Assembly: GCF_030253575.1 (NCBI RefSeq) | Contig: NC_080561.1 | Span: 275,501 to 339,500, forward strand | Length of the DNA: 64,000 nt | Origin: Rhododendron vialii | Lineage: Eukaryota > Streptophyta > Magnoliopsida > Ericales > Ericaceae | Direction: 5' to 3' | In this document: positions 1 through 12,817 of the stretch, in pieces | How positions within the stretch are numbered: position 1 is the stretch's first letter | Layout: the number at the start of each line of letters is the position of its first letter | Translations under genes and position numbers: made by a program | Notes under the pieces: generated by a model | The model's database searches: none | What the model saw: the letters and a program-made list of their open reading frames with translations, nothing else | What the model was told of the DNA's origin: nothing

Positions 1-206
1 TCCTAGTGTTGCCATATTAAAAAGGCTTTACTTTTGTTCTGTCTTTTACAAAGAATTAAGTGGTGGTCTCACGGGTCCTGGTGGACAGTCTTGGGGGGAG
101 TCAGTGTAAGAACTTTGGTCGATCTAAGACCTGTACATGAGTTAACTAAGTATCTACGTTACATCATCCTACCATATCTTTAGGGTTGGATAGAATTCAA
201 TTGACA

Positions 207-378
207 GTTTGGGAAAAGTGATAAAAAAAAGAAAAAGAAAGAAAGAAAAGAAAGTAAAATCAAGAATTTCTAACCGCCTTAACCCTTCAGCTGTTTGGAA
301 AAAGTGATTTAAAAAAAAAAGAAAGAAAAAAAGAAAAGAAAGTAAAATCAAGAATTTCTAACTGCCTTAACCCTTCAG
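207..378. repeat. 86-bp tandem duplication (2 copies)
   Basis: Copies at 207-292 and 293-378 both start gtttgg(g/a)aaaagtgat, run through an A/G-rich stretch and end cttaacccttcag. They differ mainly in the homopurine tract, which suggests a fairly recent duplication. Confidence 0.85.
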
Positions 379-833
379 TATATATTCATATCATCCTTTG
401 AAGATAATGAACTAGAAACAACAGGAGAAATTGGTGTGTATCGATGAACAGATTCTAAGCGTAAGTGGTTAAATAGCATCCCGAATGTTGTTCTTGAAAC
501 ATACATATGAACAAATCTTGATACCTAGATTTGTTACCCCAAAAAACAACAAAAATCACCTGAGATACGAAAATTGAACACTAAAGAAACTAGAAGGGAC
601 AAAATTACTTACATTGTCTCAATTCGGATAGTTCGAATAGAAGAGTAACAAAGAAGAGGCGATGTATTTGTGAAGAAGGCCGGAAAATCAAGATTTGCTT
701 CTGGGATGAGGCTCCAAACCCTAAGGTCTAGTACTCTTACTACAGAATATCGAAGAAGAGATGAAGCCCCTTAAAGGACACAAATTGGTCGACCATAAAG
801 GACTCTGTCTTTGTTAGGGTTACAGGAAGAATC

Positions 834-836
<3 letters not shown>

Positions 837-883
<47 letters not shown>
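837..883. repeat. (GA)n microsatellite
   Basis: About 47 bp of uninterrupted GA dinucleotide repeat. Confidence 0.95.
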
Positions 884-886
<3 letters not shown>

Positions 887-2822
887 CTCCTGAAACTTGA
901 GAGATGATGTCGATTTTCAGTTTAATGGTAACGGCTAGTATGCTTCCAATTTAATCTGGGTCGCCGCACCTGAAAATGGTTTTTTGAATTTGATTCGGCT
1001 GGATAAATAAATACTCCTAACCATGGATCGCCACCTGGCGTGGGCCGCAAATATATAGTTGATGGGCCGGGCAAGGTGGATATGCAACAAACACGGGCTC
1101 AAACCCTTTACGAAGAGGCGGGCCTATATTACCAGACCAAAAAGCAGCCCAATTATCCATGAACAGATTTCGCAAATAATTTTACTAGGCTATGAAAAAT
1201 GAAGAGAGATATTTAAAGATCCAAATAGTGTGTCGCAATTTATGGTTCATATCAATATTCCTTGTCTCCAATTTTTTTTTTATAATTTTATAAACGGGAG
1301 TTCGGGCCAGTTTGGGTGCGCACACTTCGGGCTCTGAAGTTAACAATCGAGCAAACCCACCAATGGCTCCCAAGGTTTGATGTATTTGGGCTCTATGAAA
1401 TTCGAACATGCGACGTCCTAATGGAGGACAAACACTTATTTGCTTCTCTCCCTTGATTTTCCTAATTAAGCTTTAAAATCTCGATGGTAAGCATTTAAGA
1501 CCAAAATTAAGCAATGGATTTGAAGGATGATATTTTCTTCTTCTCTATACCCCACAAGATGGGTATCGTATAAGTCCGGAACTTAATTAACATGCAGAAT
1601 GCATAACAATATTGGATGAATTTAACAAGGAATTCGCAAGTCGATCCAATTTCAACGTACAGTCCCAAAACGCATATATAGGTGAGATTAGGTGGAGATA
1701 AAGCTCGGTAGCTCCTCCCAAAAATAATGGAGTACACTTGACTTGAGATGTCAAAATTTGGTGAAATTAACATGACATGATAGATCGAGATAGATATTGG
1801 TGATTATATTAGATAGGTTGGTTGAGGGGTAGCATTCTCTCTATTTAAAAGCAGAGACACCCACTTGCATGTTAGAGGGGACGAAATGCAGGTGATTGAT
1901 TGGTCATGCCAGCTAAGATTTTTAAACCCACCCACATCACATGGTGCAAATCAGGGAGGATGGGGGGGTGGGGAAACAAAAGAAGCGGTACGATCGAATT
2001 AACAGCCCATCTTGATCGGACACAAGGCCCTACGCCTCATTTTGGGCCACTGCTTGTATTTTCACATTTACTACTATATACAGTAGTTAATAGATGGGGG
2101 CTTCACAAAATGGCATGCTGCTGGCAGCTGCTGCATTTAATTAACATATATAGTAGGAGTAGTATAGTTTTGTTCAAGTACTGCACATACATGTAGTGTC
2201 CAAATTACACTACACTATATACTGGAGTAGTACATGCATGTATATCCTTAGCCAACTGATAGATCAGTAGAACAACGTATTCCAAAACAAGTAAAGTACT
2301 CCATTACAACCTGCCCAGCTGCATGCAGTGAGGTCTATAATTAACTAGTAGGAAGGAGTATAAACCAACTACTAACTACTAGTATAAGCCAATGTATTAT
2401 CCTACCCAGAAGCAAACATGATTGAACTGGATGGAGGAGGAGGTGGTTGGACAGACTTGAAGGAAAAGAAAAGTGCTCTGTGCTCAACAACAAACCCCTT
2501 GACCAAACCAAACATGGATCGATAAAAGGGTAGTGCTATTTTAAAATGAGTAGTACGATAGGGTGAGCCATCATTTCCAAACAACTGCATGCCCCCACAA
2601 ACCACCAATCCACTCTTTTCCTCTAATCACTCCTTGTTACGTACGTTTATTAAATATTACTACTACTATTTGAAGGCACTTGTACCTGGTTAACTCCTCC
2701 AAAATCAGTATTTTAAATTCAAAAAAAATACGATACATGAAACCCGGTTCATGAAAATATCCATAAAAAAAAATGAATGATCCAGATTCACAGTATGAAC
2801 ACAAGTTCTGGTACCCTATTGG

Positions 2823-3005
2823 GTTAGTTTGGTGGTCATTCAATCCTTAGTAGTTATTTCTAAGGTCTCAAGGTTGATTCTATTTGTCAGTAACTCTTGG
2901 AGCCACCTTATCCCAAAAAAGACAGTGGAAGGAGTTATAGGGGTTAGTTTGAGGTGTGCGCAAGTTGACTCGAGATACCCTTCATTACAATATTTTTTTT
3001 GTCAT
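2823..3005 (+). mobile_element. tRNA-derived SINE-like element
   Basis: A Pol III A-box-like sequence (ttagtttggtgg) near 2824 is followed about 47 bp later by a B-box-like ggttgattc. The 3' half contains cttggagccacctt and gaggtgtgcgcaag. It matches the 3' part of a second copy at 54060-54200. The unit ends in a short homopolymer. Class assignment is inferred from the two boxes and the second copy; I could not define target-site duplications. Confidence 0.6.
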
Positions 3006-3635
3006 TTGCCCATATTATTTTTCAATACATGATTTGTCATTTTTCTCTAAGGTAGAACACATAAACCTGTCATTTTCACTAAACAAAACCTTTAAAAATT
3101 CATAATATCACTTTAATTAGCTAGGCAAGTTACAGAGTAACAAGATCAAATTATTAGCAATTGCTTACATGACTGATTATATTTTCGATAGTTACCCATG
3201 AAAATTATCGAGGTGAGACTAGATATTACTACTTAAGTACTCAAGTTTGTTTTATGAAGAGTGAACTTGGAAAGCGCGTGTCACCTACTCTTATCCCGAG
3301 AGATTACACAATTCTATATCTCTCTTTAACTTGCATATAGTAATACCACAAGAGCATTGAAAAATATTTTCCTATCTATGCCATTGGTTCTACCATGCGT
3401 GTTGTGTGATGTAGCGCATCATGTTCTCCTCGAAAACATAAAAAGAAAAAAGATGCATTAGTGTATGATGTTGTTCTTATGACTTAAGTTGTTCTTTTGT
3501 GTGAAAGGAAAATGACGTTTTGTGAACGAAAGAAAAGAAAAGGACAGAGACTTGCTATATTGACGCTTAAGCTGGCGGTGTAATAAAAGGGTGTATATTA
3601 TAGTATTAACCCTAACATTCGATTATTGCTCAAAA

Positions 3636-3639
<4 letters not shown>

Positions 3640-3668
<29 letters not shown>
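3640..3668. repeat. (GA)n microsatellite
   Basis: About 29 bp of GA repeat. Confidence 0.95.
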
Positions 3669-4351
3669 CAATTGTAATTGGATCTCAGAGAGAGACCAAC
3701 CCCACCCCCATAAATTGAGCCTGTCCCATCACTATGCTCGTTTTCTTCTCACTTTTTGTATCGGTGCTGCAATATTACTGGACGAGACGAGGACGTACTG
3801 CTAAATAAATCAATATATTCATGATGGTATTGCTGGCCCGGTTGCATGGGACCCTAGCTTTCTTGCCTGTGTCACAGCGCACAAACCTTTTTTTTTAATT
3901 ATTTTTTTGGGTTTGGACACATAAGAATAATTAGAAAGGATTCCACGTCCAAACGGGAGGACGCTGGGGGAGCGCGCTGTTGTCCCCGAATTCGGGGTGA
4001 GGCAAATTCATATATGGTCAATCGTACATAACCAACACCCACAAAAAGCAGAAGAAGAATCACTAGACTAACCCATGAGGTTACTCACGTTAATTTTTAC
4101 TTCACCGGTTAACCTATTCCTGAGAATCAAATTCACACTTTCAAAATGGGAGCAAACCCCTAACACTCATTGGTGAACAAAAAACTCATCATCCAGTGTA
4201 ATGTGGGAGGTACGAAAATCTTCTTTGGTTGGTCTCCGACATAAATCACTCATACGAATCATGACGGGTGGTGCACAGGAAAAGCCAACCTCTTTTTTTA
4301 AAGGTTTTCAGAAAGATAGATGAACAAAACGTGATTTCATATGGTTCACAT

Positions 4352-5100
4352 TCCGTTTGATTAGAAAAAAATTTATACTGAAAAGTGTAAATAAAAGAAA
4401 GTAAAGTAAAAGAAAAGAAAAGGAAAAGTTATTAGCATAATGAAAAATGTCAAAGAATGTGGCAACTTTATCAAGAAAATCTTGTATTTTTGGCAAAAAA
4501 GTGGAAGCAATATACTCATACTTTAATGAGTTGTATAGAAAAATCTACTTTCTTACACTTTCTTATATTTTCATGCTAATCAAACACCAAAGAAATGTCA
4601 TTATTTTATATTTCTTGCATTTTCTATCACTTTTACTCTATTCAAACGTAAAAGGAAATATATTATTGTATTAATTGCCCATTTGATTAGTGTGAAAGTG
4701 ATAGAAAATGCAAGAAAGATAAAAATAATGGCACTTTTCTATTGTTTGATTAGCATGAAAATACAAGAAAGTGGATTTTCTTATACAACTCATCATTAAA
4801 ACATGAGTACATAGCTTCCACTTTCTTACTAAAAACGCAAGGAAATAAAATTTCTTGTGAAAGTTGTCAGCTTTTATGACACTTTCTATTATGTTCATAG
4901 TTAGTTTTCATTTTCTATCATGATCCATAATATATATAAAAGGGTAAACTAGTAAAAATATTTTTTCCTCGCAAAATTCTTACAAAAAAATTCATTTTAA
5001 CCAAACATATGTAAGAAAATAATATTTTTTCACTTTTTTCTTTTACTTTATTTTCTCTCATTTTCACTTTCTAACACAAATTTCTTTCTAATCAAACGGA
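4352..5100. mobile_element. Palindromic foldback MITE, 749 bp
   Basis: The ends are inverted repeats: tccgtttgattagaaa at 4352 and its complement ending at 5100. The homology runs inward: 4553-4650 is nearly the reverse complement of 4680-4783, and the outer 4447-4530 region matches 4790-4880 inverted. The whole element is therefore one long imperfect palindrome centred near 4670, with arms of roughly 350 bp. It has no coding capacity. No clear target-site duplication was seen. A half-arm relative lies at 22776-22877. Confidence 0.8.
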
Positions 5101-6097
5101 CCCTTATAGAACTGTATGACCTTGTTTATTTTTCTATGAGATCCATGAAAATTTGGGTAAAATAATGAAGCAACTTATGGAAACTCACCGTTGATAAATT
5201 CCGATACGCGATGATGGAGGTGCCTATCAATTCGTATATTGGAGTAACTAATTTATTTAATGGGTCGGTAGACAAATAAAAAACAAAACAATATGATGGA
5301 ACTAGCTAGTGATGATGATAGAGAAAACTGATATTTAGATGTAGTTATAAGATATTTGTCTTTTATCTCTTTTTCTCCTAATTCCCAATAACATTGGTGA
5401 TTACGAAAATGATGGAGAATATCGCCGTGGTTTAGTAGTTGATGACGACATCACGACTTCATGTGTTACAAACATGATTGTATGAATAATTTATGTTAAT
5501 ATAACTTTATTGATTATCAGTATTAATGACATATGATGGTTGATATTAAACACGTGCCCGGCATTGATAAATATTGGAGCGCGACTCTCCAACTTGTAGA
5601 TTGATATTGCAACAACTTTGCCCACCAAGAGGAAGTTACAAGAGAGAACCTAAAACTCTAAAAAAATTCCAAAAAAAAAAAAAAAACCGAAGCAATTTAA
5701 GAGTTAAAGAAAACATGAACCACTGAAGTTGCTTTTTAAGAGTCAACCAAAAGGACACACCTTCAGTATACTACTCCTACAGAAGTTGCTTTTTTAAAAC
5801 ATAACTACAAGAAGGAACCAATCCTCAATACACAGGTGTACGTACATGGTTAAAGATGTTCAGTGGGAAGATTTGGTTGGTCCAAATGGGCTTATAATAG
5901 TGGGTGAAAAGCGAAAACGGGTGATTAAAGACAAGCGGTTTTGGAAAACAAGGTGTGGGTTTAATAAAGCAGAATTGCTTGCTCCTTCTCCAAAACCAAA
6001 GTACCGTACCAGAAAGACCATTAAACAGTAGATGGTATTGTTGTATTTAATGCATTACTCCACTATCATATAATCACCAATTGGCCTAAATTGTGGA

Positions 6098-6105
6098 TAT
6101 AAAAA
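6098..6105 (+). promoter_or_regulatory. TATA box of sucrose synthase
   Basis: tataaaaa lies about 30 bp upstream of a CT-rich stretch typical of plant transcription starts. The inferred start is near 6130. Confidence 0.65.
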
Positions 6106-6129
6106 GGAATCCAAGGCCTACCCCCTTCT

Positions 6130-7557
6130 CTCCACCTTCACAAAGCAAAACAAACTCATTCATTGCTTTCTCTCTGTTCTTTCCGTACTCTGTTATTTTT
6201 GTTCGTCTGTTTTTTTTTTTTGAGCAAAAGGTAATTTCTCTCTGCTGTAATTTTAGATCTAATCCGTAAAATCATTATCTATGTCGGTGGCTCAAGATTT
6301 CTACCAAAGGTCCTAGATTTCAAGATTTTGTTTATTTCAGTAGCTTTCGTGGGTAGAAATTCATCTTCAGTAGCTTTCTTACACTTGAATGAGTTGTCGG
6401 TTTCCCGATATCTCCGCCGATGGTTTCCTTTTTCTTCCTTTTCATTTTCCTTTTTTCTTTATGGCAAGTAAATATAAAGGAATCGGAGGTTTTCTTGATC
6501 AAAAAGTTGCTTTGTTCAAAAGAGTCTCCACTCCGGCTATAGAAAGTTTTTCTCTGATTCTACACGCAATATTCATGGATAAATAGATAATCTCTTTATC
6601 CCACGACTCGAAAAAGGACTGTGCTTTAAATCTAGAATCTTCTCACCCAAACATTCCATTTTTGAGCGAATTTTTTTTTGGGATTTTTCGCTATAAATTC
6701 CCTGACAACCCCCTTCAAACGTACAGACTTGTCCTTCTTCTCTTCTTTGTTAATCTCTCTAGCGTGAGTAGTCTCTGCTTCTTCTTCTCACTCCTTTTGT
6801 TTTTTGTTTTTGTATGAACACATTCGATTTGTTTTTTGTTTTTGTATGAACACATTCGATTGTGTGTTGAAAGTGAGTAGTTCTTTTTATCTTGAAGAAA
6901 AGAAGTTTGTTGTTCATCCTCATCATCCAAATAGAAAAAAAAAGTGTTCCTTTTGAAAATGCTCTGTTTTCTTTTCTACACGGTTGGGTTTCACAAATCT
7001 CGCACGACACACCATAGTCAGATTCTGTGTCTTTTTTCTAATGGAGTAGTTTTTTAAGAAAGAAAGAAATTGGGTGCAAATCTTTTTCTGGGTAAACAAA
7101 TTTCTTGGGGTGTTGCAAAAAAAAAAGAAAAAAAGAGAAGAATAAACTACACTTTACGAAAACAGAGACTAGAAATGTACACCAGAAAGTTAGGTTGGAC
7201 GGTGAATGAAGAGGGAGGGCCCATTGGAGCCGCCTTGGTCGTTACGCAATAATCGTCTTTGGCTACCAGTGCGATCTATATAGTAGTCTTGCAATTGTAC
7301 AGTAGTACTAGTAACAACTAGTAAAAATTTCAATGGTTTGTGTTTCCGTGCGGGGTTAGGTATTGAAAATTTAATGGACCCAATGGCATATTCTAGATTA
7401 TCTCTAGATTAGGTGGGGAAGTTTGACTTTCTGGTCAATTCTTCTGGTTTTATAGAAAGGGTCTGATTTCGGATAAAACCATTATATCCAGTTTTCAAGT
7501 TAACGATTTGTTTTTGTCCCAGGTTTTGGTTTTTGTCCGTGAATCCCTTCCAAAGAT
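6130..7557 (+). other. 5' leader exon and leader intron of sucrose synthase
   Basis: The leader exon appears to run from about 6130 to 6230 (caaaag|gtaatt donor). An intron of about 1.29 kb ends at gtcccag (7522), leaving 35 nt of leader before the ATG at 7558. Long leader introns are well known in SUS1/SUS4-type genes and often raise expression. The intron holds a 32-bp tandem duplication (6798-6861). The exact transcription start is inferred. Confidence 0.7.
6798..6861. repeat. 32-bp tandem duplication inside the leader intron
   Basis: Copies at 6798-6829 and 6830-6861 each consist of a T/G-rich run followed by gtatgaacacattcgatt. The copies are identical as read. Confidence 0.85.
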
Positions 7558-10500
7558 ATGTCTGGACACGTTCTGACTCGCGTTCACAGCCTTCGGGAGC
7601 GTCTTGATGAGAATCTGTCCGCTCATCGCAACGAAATTCTGTTGCTTCTCTCCAAGTATGATGTTTCCCATCCTATTAATCAGGACATTAGCTAGTAGTA
7701 TATATAAGATTAATGTGGTTTGACCATTGTTAGATTACATGAGATCACTTCACAGACTTTTAAACACAAGAGTTGTCTGTTCTGTAGGATCGAAAAGCAT
7801 GGAAAAGGAATTCTGAAGCCCCATCAGATCGAGGCAGAATTTGATTCACTCTCTAAAGATGCCCAACAGAAGCTGCATGATGGAGCTTTTGGAGAGTTTC
7901 TGAATTCCACTCAGGTAACGAAATAAAAGTAGAGATTGTTTACTTTTTGTCTTGAATGATCTGTTTAAATCTGCCGAAACGTCCACTTATGATCTATAAT
8001 CATGCTGTGTTTTTTACCTCATTAGGAAGCAATAGTTTTGCCTCCATGGGTTGCTTTTGCCGTTCGACTAAGGCCCGGTGTGTGGGAGTACGTCCGAGTG
8101 AATCTTAATGCCCTTGTTGTCGAGGAGTTGAGCGTCCCACAGTATCTGCAGTTCAAAGAAGAACTCGTCGATGGACCGTATGTTTCGATTCTTTCAAAGT
8201 GTTGCATTATTTGTAGTCTCCATGTCATGTGTCTTGTCTTGTTTTACTCCAATTGCTAATGTTGGTTGTGCTGATAATGCAGGCAAAATGGCAACTTTGT
8301 ACTCGAGTTGGATTTTGAACCCTTCACCGCATCTGTCCCGCGCCCAACCCTTTCCAAGTCAATTGGGAATGGAGTTGAGTTCCTCAACAGGCACCTCTCT
8401 GCTAAAATGTTCCATGACAAGGAAAGCATGTTCCCACTCCTTGATTTTCTCAAAGCCCACAACCACAAGGGAAAGGTAACCTTATTTCTCTTCTCTCAAG
8501 CAATAGATCCGGTGATTTCCTTCGTTAAAATTAGACTGTGATAATGGTAGAACTCAATAATGGCATAAAATTTCTAAACTTGGACTTACTTTGTGATCAT
8601 GGCCAATTTTTTATGGCCAATTTTTGAGATCCCATCACAAAAAGTCCATAATCCTCATGAGGAAATTCTTCTTGGTTTCTGTAACTTTAGTTATACATTG
8701 TTCAGGATTGTTCCTTGCCATACTACCTGAGTATCTAACTACAAAATCAGTTTTTTAAGTTCGATAAGTGAAGAGGAAGATAGATCCATCCGTTTATGCT
8801 ACGGATCTTGATATCTAAACATTCGACTGTTTGATTTGAAGAACTGTGCTGAGAATATTCAATTCTTTTGTGCAGACAATGATGGTCAATGACAGAATAC
8901 AAAACCTCAATGCTCTGCAGTTTGTCTTGAGGAAGGCAGAAGAATATCTGCTTACACTTCCGTCAGAAACCCCATATGCCAAGTTTGAACACAAGTTCCA
9001 AGAGATTGGTTTGGAGAGAGGGTGGGGTGACACCGCTGAGAGAGTGCTAGAAATGATCCTTATGCTACTGGAGCTTCTTGAGGCTCCTGATCCCTGCACT
9101 CTCGAGAAATTCCTTGGAAGAATCCCCATGGTTTTCAACGTTGTTATCCTTTCTCCCCATGGTTACTTCGCTCAAGAAAATGTCTTGGGCTATCCTGACA
9201 CTGGTGGCCAGGTGTGATTCTTAGACAATAAAGATCTCAAGTATTCTAGTTTCGTCACATTAGATTTTTGGTAATTGTTGACTTTTTTCGTTAAAATTTC
9301 CCACCTTAGGTTGTATACATTTTGGATCAAGTTCCTGCAATGGAGAAGGAAATGCTTCTACGTATCAAGCAGCAAGGGCTTGATATCATTCCTCGTATTC
9401 TCATTGTGAGTGTTGCATTAGTTTACATAAGCCTATTTCTCTAAACTTACTAGCGTTGGTTACTGTTTAGTGTTTTTCTTTTTTAATGTGTATTTTCTGT
9501 TACAGGTGACTCGGCTTCTCCCAGATGCGGTAGGCACTACTTGCAATCAACATCTTGAGAAAGTTTACGGAGCAGAGCATTCACATATACTTCGAGTTCC
9601 CTTTAGAACGGAGGAGGGAGTTGTCCGCAAATGGATCTCACGTTTTGAAGTCTGGCCTTACATGGAGACTTTCACCGAGGTGAAAAAAACTTCTGTCTTT
9701 CCCTTGTATTTACTGAATGCGTATTCGAGTCCTTTGCTGACCTTTACCTTGGTAATTGTTCAAAGGATGTTGCACATGAAATTGCCAAGGAGTTGCAGAC
9801 AAAGCCAGATTTGATAATTGGAAACTACAGCGAGGGTAACCTTGTTGCCTCTTTGTTAGCTCACAAATTAGGGGTCACACAGGTATATGCTGTTTAGTCA
9901 ATTTCAGTCCACTGCGGAGTTGATCTCTGTCCTGTTTTTTTTTCCTGGCTTCATTTAACGAGCCAACGGGACTAATTTCTCTCCTTTGATGATTTTGTAG
10001 TGTACCATTGCTCATGCATTGGAGAAAACAAAATATCCTGATTCTGACATCTACTGGAAAAAATTTGAGGAGAAGTATCATTTTTCAAGCCAATTTACAG
10101 CAGATCTCATTGCGATGAATCATACCGATTTCATTATCACCAGCACTTTCCAGGAAATTGCTGGAAGGTAATCGCTCTTGTTTCTTGTTCTGTATATGTT
10201 TTTTCTCATCAGCTCTCTTTTTTGGTAATCCATTTTCCTGTATGCTTATGCTGCTGTTTTTGCTTCTTTCTCCAGCAAGAATACTGTAGGACAGTATGAG
10301 AGTCATACTGCCTTCACCATGCCCGGACTATACAGAGTTGTCCATGGGATTGATGTGTTTGACCCCAAATTCAACATTGTCTCACCTGGGGCCGATATGT
10401 CCATCTACTACCCCCACACAGAGAAGGACAAGAGATTGACTAAGTTCCACCCTGAAATTGAAGAGCTTCTCTTTAGTGAAGTAGAGAATAAGGAGCATTT

Positions 10501-11774
10501 GTATGTTTCAATCCAACCTTGGTTGGATTCCCCTCCCCTCTCCCCCATGCTTGTTGTAACCTTTGACAAGTTCCTCAATAAAATGTTATTTTGCCAATCA
10601 AAAAAAAAGAAAGAAACCCATTGGTTGTATTTGGATCAAGGATTTGTGGAGAGGTTTGTTAAGGGGAAATCTCAACTTCAGTTTGTGGAGGCAAACCTAT
10701 ATTTTCATTGCCCTTTGCAAGTTCCTCCACAAATTCTTAACCCAAACACAACCTTACTATTTTTCAATGTCATATATATTCATAGAACAAAATTCTGATA
10801 CATCGATTGGGTGTTGTAACAGAGGTGTGTTGAAGGACAAGAAGAAGCCAATCATATTTTCCATGGCAAGGTTGGACCGTGTGAAGAATTTAACTGGTCT
10901 AGTTGAGTTGTATGGTAAGAATGCCAGGCTTAGAGAGCTGGCAAACCTTGTGGTTGTTGGAGGTGATCGTAGGAAGGAATCCAAGGATTTGGAAGAACAA
11001 GCTGAGATGAAGAAAATGTACGACCTCATTGAAACCTACAAACTGCAAGGTCAGTTTAGATGGATATCTTCTCAAATGAACAGGGTGAGGAACGGTGAAC
11101 TCTACCGATACATCGCAGACACCAAGGGTGTTTTTGTCCAACCGGCTTTCTATGAGGCCTTTGGTTTGACTGTTGTGGAGGCCATGACCTGTGGTTTGCC
11201 TACATTTGCAACTTGTTACGGTGGTCCGGCTGAGATTATTATTCATGGGAAATCTGGATTCCACATTGATCCTTATCATGGTGATCAGGTGGCTGAACTT
11301 CTCGTCAACTTCTATGAGAAGTGCACACAAGATCCTTCTCACTGGGACGCTATTTCCAAAGGCGGGCTGCAGCGCATCCTGGAGAAGTAAGGCTCACCAA
11401 AAAAAAGTTCATGTCAACTGATTGATTATTTATTGAGTGAATGTGATTTTACTGCCTGTTTTTTATTTGGTTGCTTGTATATTTGTAGATACACATGGCA
11501 GATTTACTCAGAGAGGCTAATGACACTTGCTGGGGTTTATGGGTTTTGGAAGTACGTATCGAATCTCGATCGTCGTGAGACGCGCCGCTACCTGGAAATG
11601 TTTTATGCTCTGAAATATCGCAAGTTGGTAAGTGCATTTCCCCTCCTATGCCAGTGTTCCTAGAGGAGGTGCTTGCCAAAACATAGTTTTGCTGACCATC
11701 TGCATCTAAACTCTCTTTTTTGTTGTGATACTGTGAATCAGGCTGAAGCAGTTCCATTGGCTGTTGATCAGTAG
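7558..11774 (+). CDS. SUS: Sucrose synthase (SUS1/SUS4-like), 806 aa
   Basis: Reversible cleavage of sucrose with UDP to UDP-glucose and fructose, usually in the cytosol and at membranes, feeding cellulose, starch and respiration. Coding exons: 7558-7655, 7788-7914, 8026-8177, 8283-8475, 8876-9211, 9310-9405, 9506-9679, 9766-9882, 10001-10167, 10276-10500, 10823-11386, 11489-11627, 11742-11774, giving 2421 nt. The usual family length is about 805-811 aa. The start [16 protein letters not shown] carries the conserved phosphorylatable Ser11 in an RxxS context. The GT-B glycosyltransferase part shows R578, K583 and the E-X7-E motif (E673 and E681 in [12 protein letters not shown]), all expected for an active enzyme. 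No frameshift was seen. The length and long leader intron suggest the SUS1/SUS4 clade; the exact paralogue cannot be fixed without a tree. Confidence 0.98.
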
Positions 11775-12061
11775 ATGGATGATTGGCTCTGGGAGTAATA
11801 ATGGCATTTTTTGTCAAGTGGGAGTTTTCAAGTATTTGAGGTTGTGATGAGAAGAGTCTCTGCTGCTCCTTTTGTTTATTGAATTTCCTTTTTATTTCTG
11901 TTTTGCTTTCCCCATTATAATGGGGCATTGCGTGGAATTTCGGTTTAAAAGACTCTGTTAGTATGGTAAAAAGTAGGTTATCTTTTGTGTTTCCTTTTCC
12001 CCCGCCCTATCTTCGGATGAAGATTTGGTGGGGTATTTGAGATTCTAAATTGTTGAGTAAT

Positions 12062-12067
12062 AATAAA
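12062..12067 (+). terminator. Probable poly(A) signal of sucrose synthase
   Basis: AATAAA lies about 290 bp after the stop codon in a T-rich 3' region. It is plausible but not decisive, since plant poly(A) signals are loose. Confidence 0.5.
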
Positions 12068-12503
12068 GATCAAGTTGCCAATCTATTTTGCATAGTATTC
12101 TTATTTCCTCTGTGCTTGTGATGGTAATATTGACAGAATCAAGTTGAATATTTGGTGCTCCTTTATCTGATTTTGGGAAAGCAGAATATTCCAAAAGTTG
12201 ATATCGAAGAGACTTTACAATTGGCTTTGTGAACTTGGTTTACTTTATTTTATATTCCAAAGAGAATTTTTGCAGTGCACTCAACAGGCTCTTGAAAAAT
12301 CTATAGGAGTATCTTATCTGTTGTACACACACTAGTAAAATTCATTGATAGCATGAATTGCCTTCTATTTCCAAGGGACGCATAACAGGTCAAATGTTAA
12401 TAGTATTTGCAGGTTTTGGTTCTTTTTCGGTGCTCAAGAGATACGTCAAACATTTTTGTAGACGCTTTAAACACTCTCACCTTTTAAATATGTAGAGCCG
12501 AAA

Positions 12504-12605
12504 GGCCATACTAGAAATATCTCTTGGAGCAGCACATCACAAAAATCACTCTTTGGCCATACTAGAAATATCTCTTGGAGCAGCACATCACAAAAATCAC
12601 TCTTT
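12504..12605. repeat. 51-bp perfect tandem duplication
   Basis: Copies at 12504-12554 and 12555-12605 both begin ggccatactagaaatatc and end aaaatcactcttt. They are identical as read, indicating a recent event. Confidence 0.93.
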
Positions 12606-12774
12606 TAAGGGTCGTATGATATAGAGTAGAGTACATTTTTGGTACTATAATAATTTCTTTTACAAGTCACTTGGAGTTATCTTAATTCTCTTAAAAAATA
12701 AGATATTGGAGTTTCTTAATGATTAATAATAGTTTTACTGTGCCTGTAGATCCTGATTGAATTTCCAGATTCTT

Positions 12775-12817
12775 TAAGAGCATGTCCAATCACACTCTAT
12801 ATGGAGATGCTCTAAAA
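12775..12817. mobile_element. Minimal TIR remnant with TAA duplication
   Basis: taa-GAGCATGTCC, about 15 bp, GGAGATGCTC-taa. The termini are inverted repeats flanked by TAA on both sides, as left by PIF/Harbinger-type elements. It is probably an internally deleted copy; chance similarity is possible at this size. Confidence 0.45.

Larger units (their letters stand above)
1..6090. other. Intergenic spacer upstream of sucrose synthase
   Basis: No gene is recognisable in this stretch. It is AT-rich, and open frames are short and unlike known proteins. It contains an 86-bp tandem duplication (207-378), GA tracts (837-883 and 3640-3668), a SINE-like unit (2823-3005) and a 749-bp palindromic element (4352-5100), listed separately. 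A 61-codon frame at 5846-6031 lies just upstream of the sucrose synthase promoter and has no recognisable motif, so I do not call it a gene. Confidence 0.6.

Noticed and set aside
5846..6031. 61-codon frame just upstream of the sucrose synthase promoter
   Set aside because: No recognisable motif, no supporting structure and short length; expected by chance in this much sequence.
10501..10822. Open reading frame continuing through intron 11 of sucrose synthase
   Set aside because: The translated intron does not fit the family and includes a poly-A stretch; GT and AG with correct phase join EHL to GVLKDKKK.
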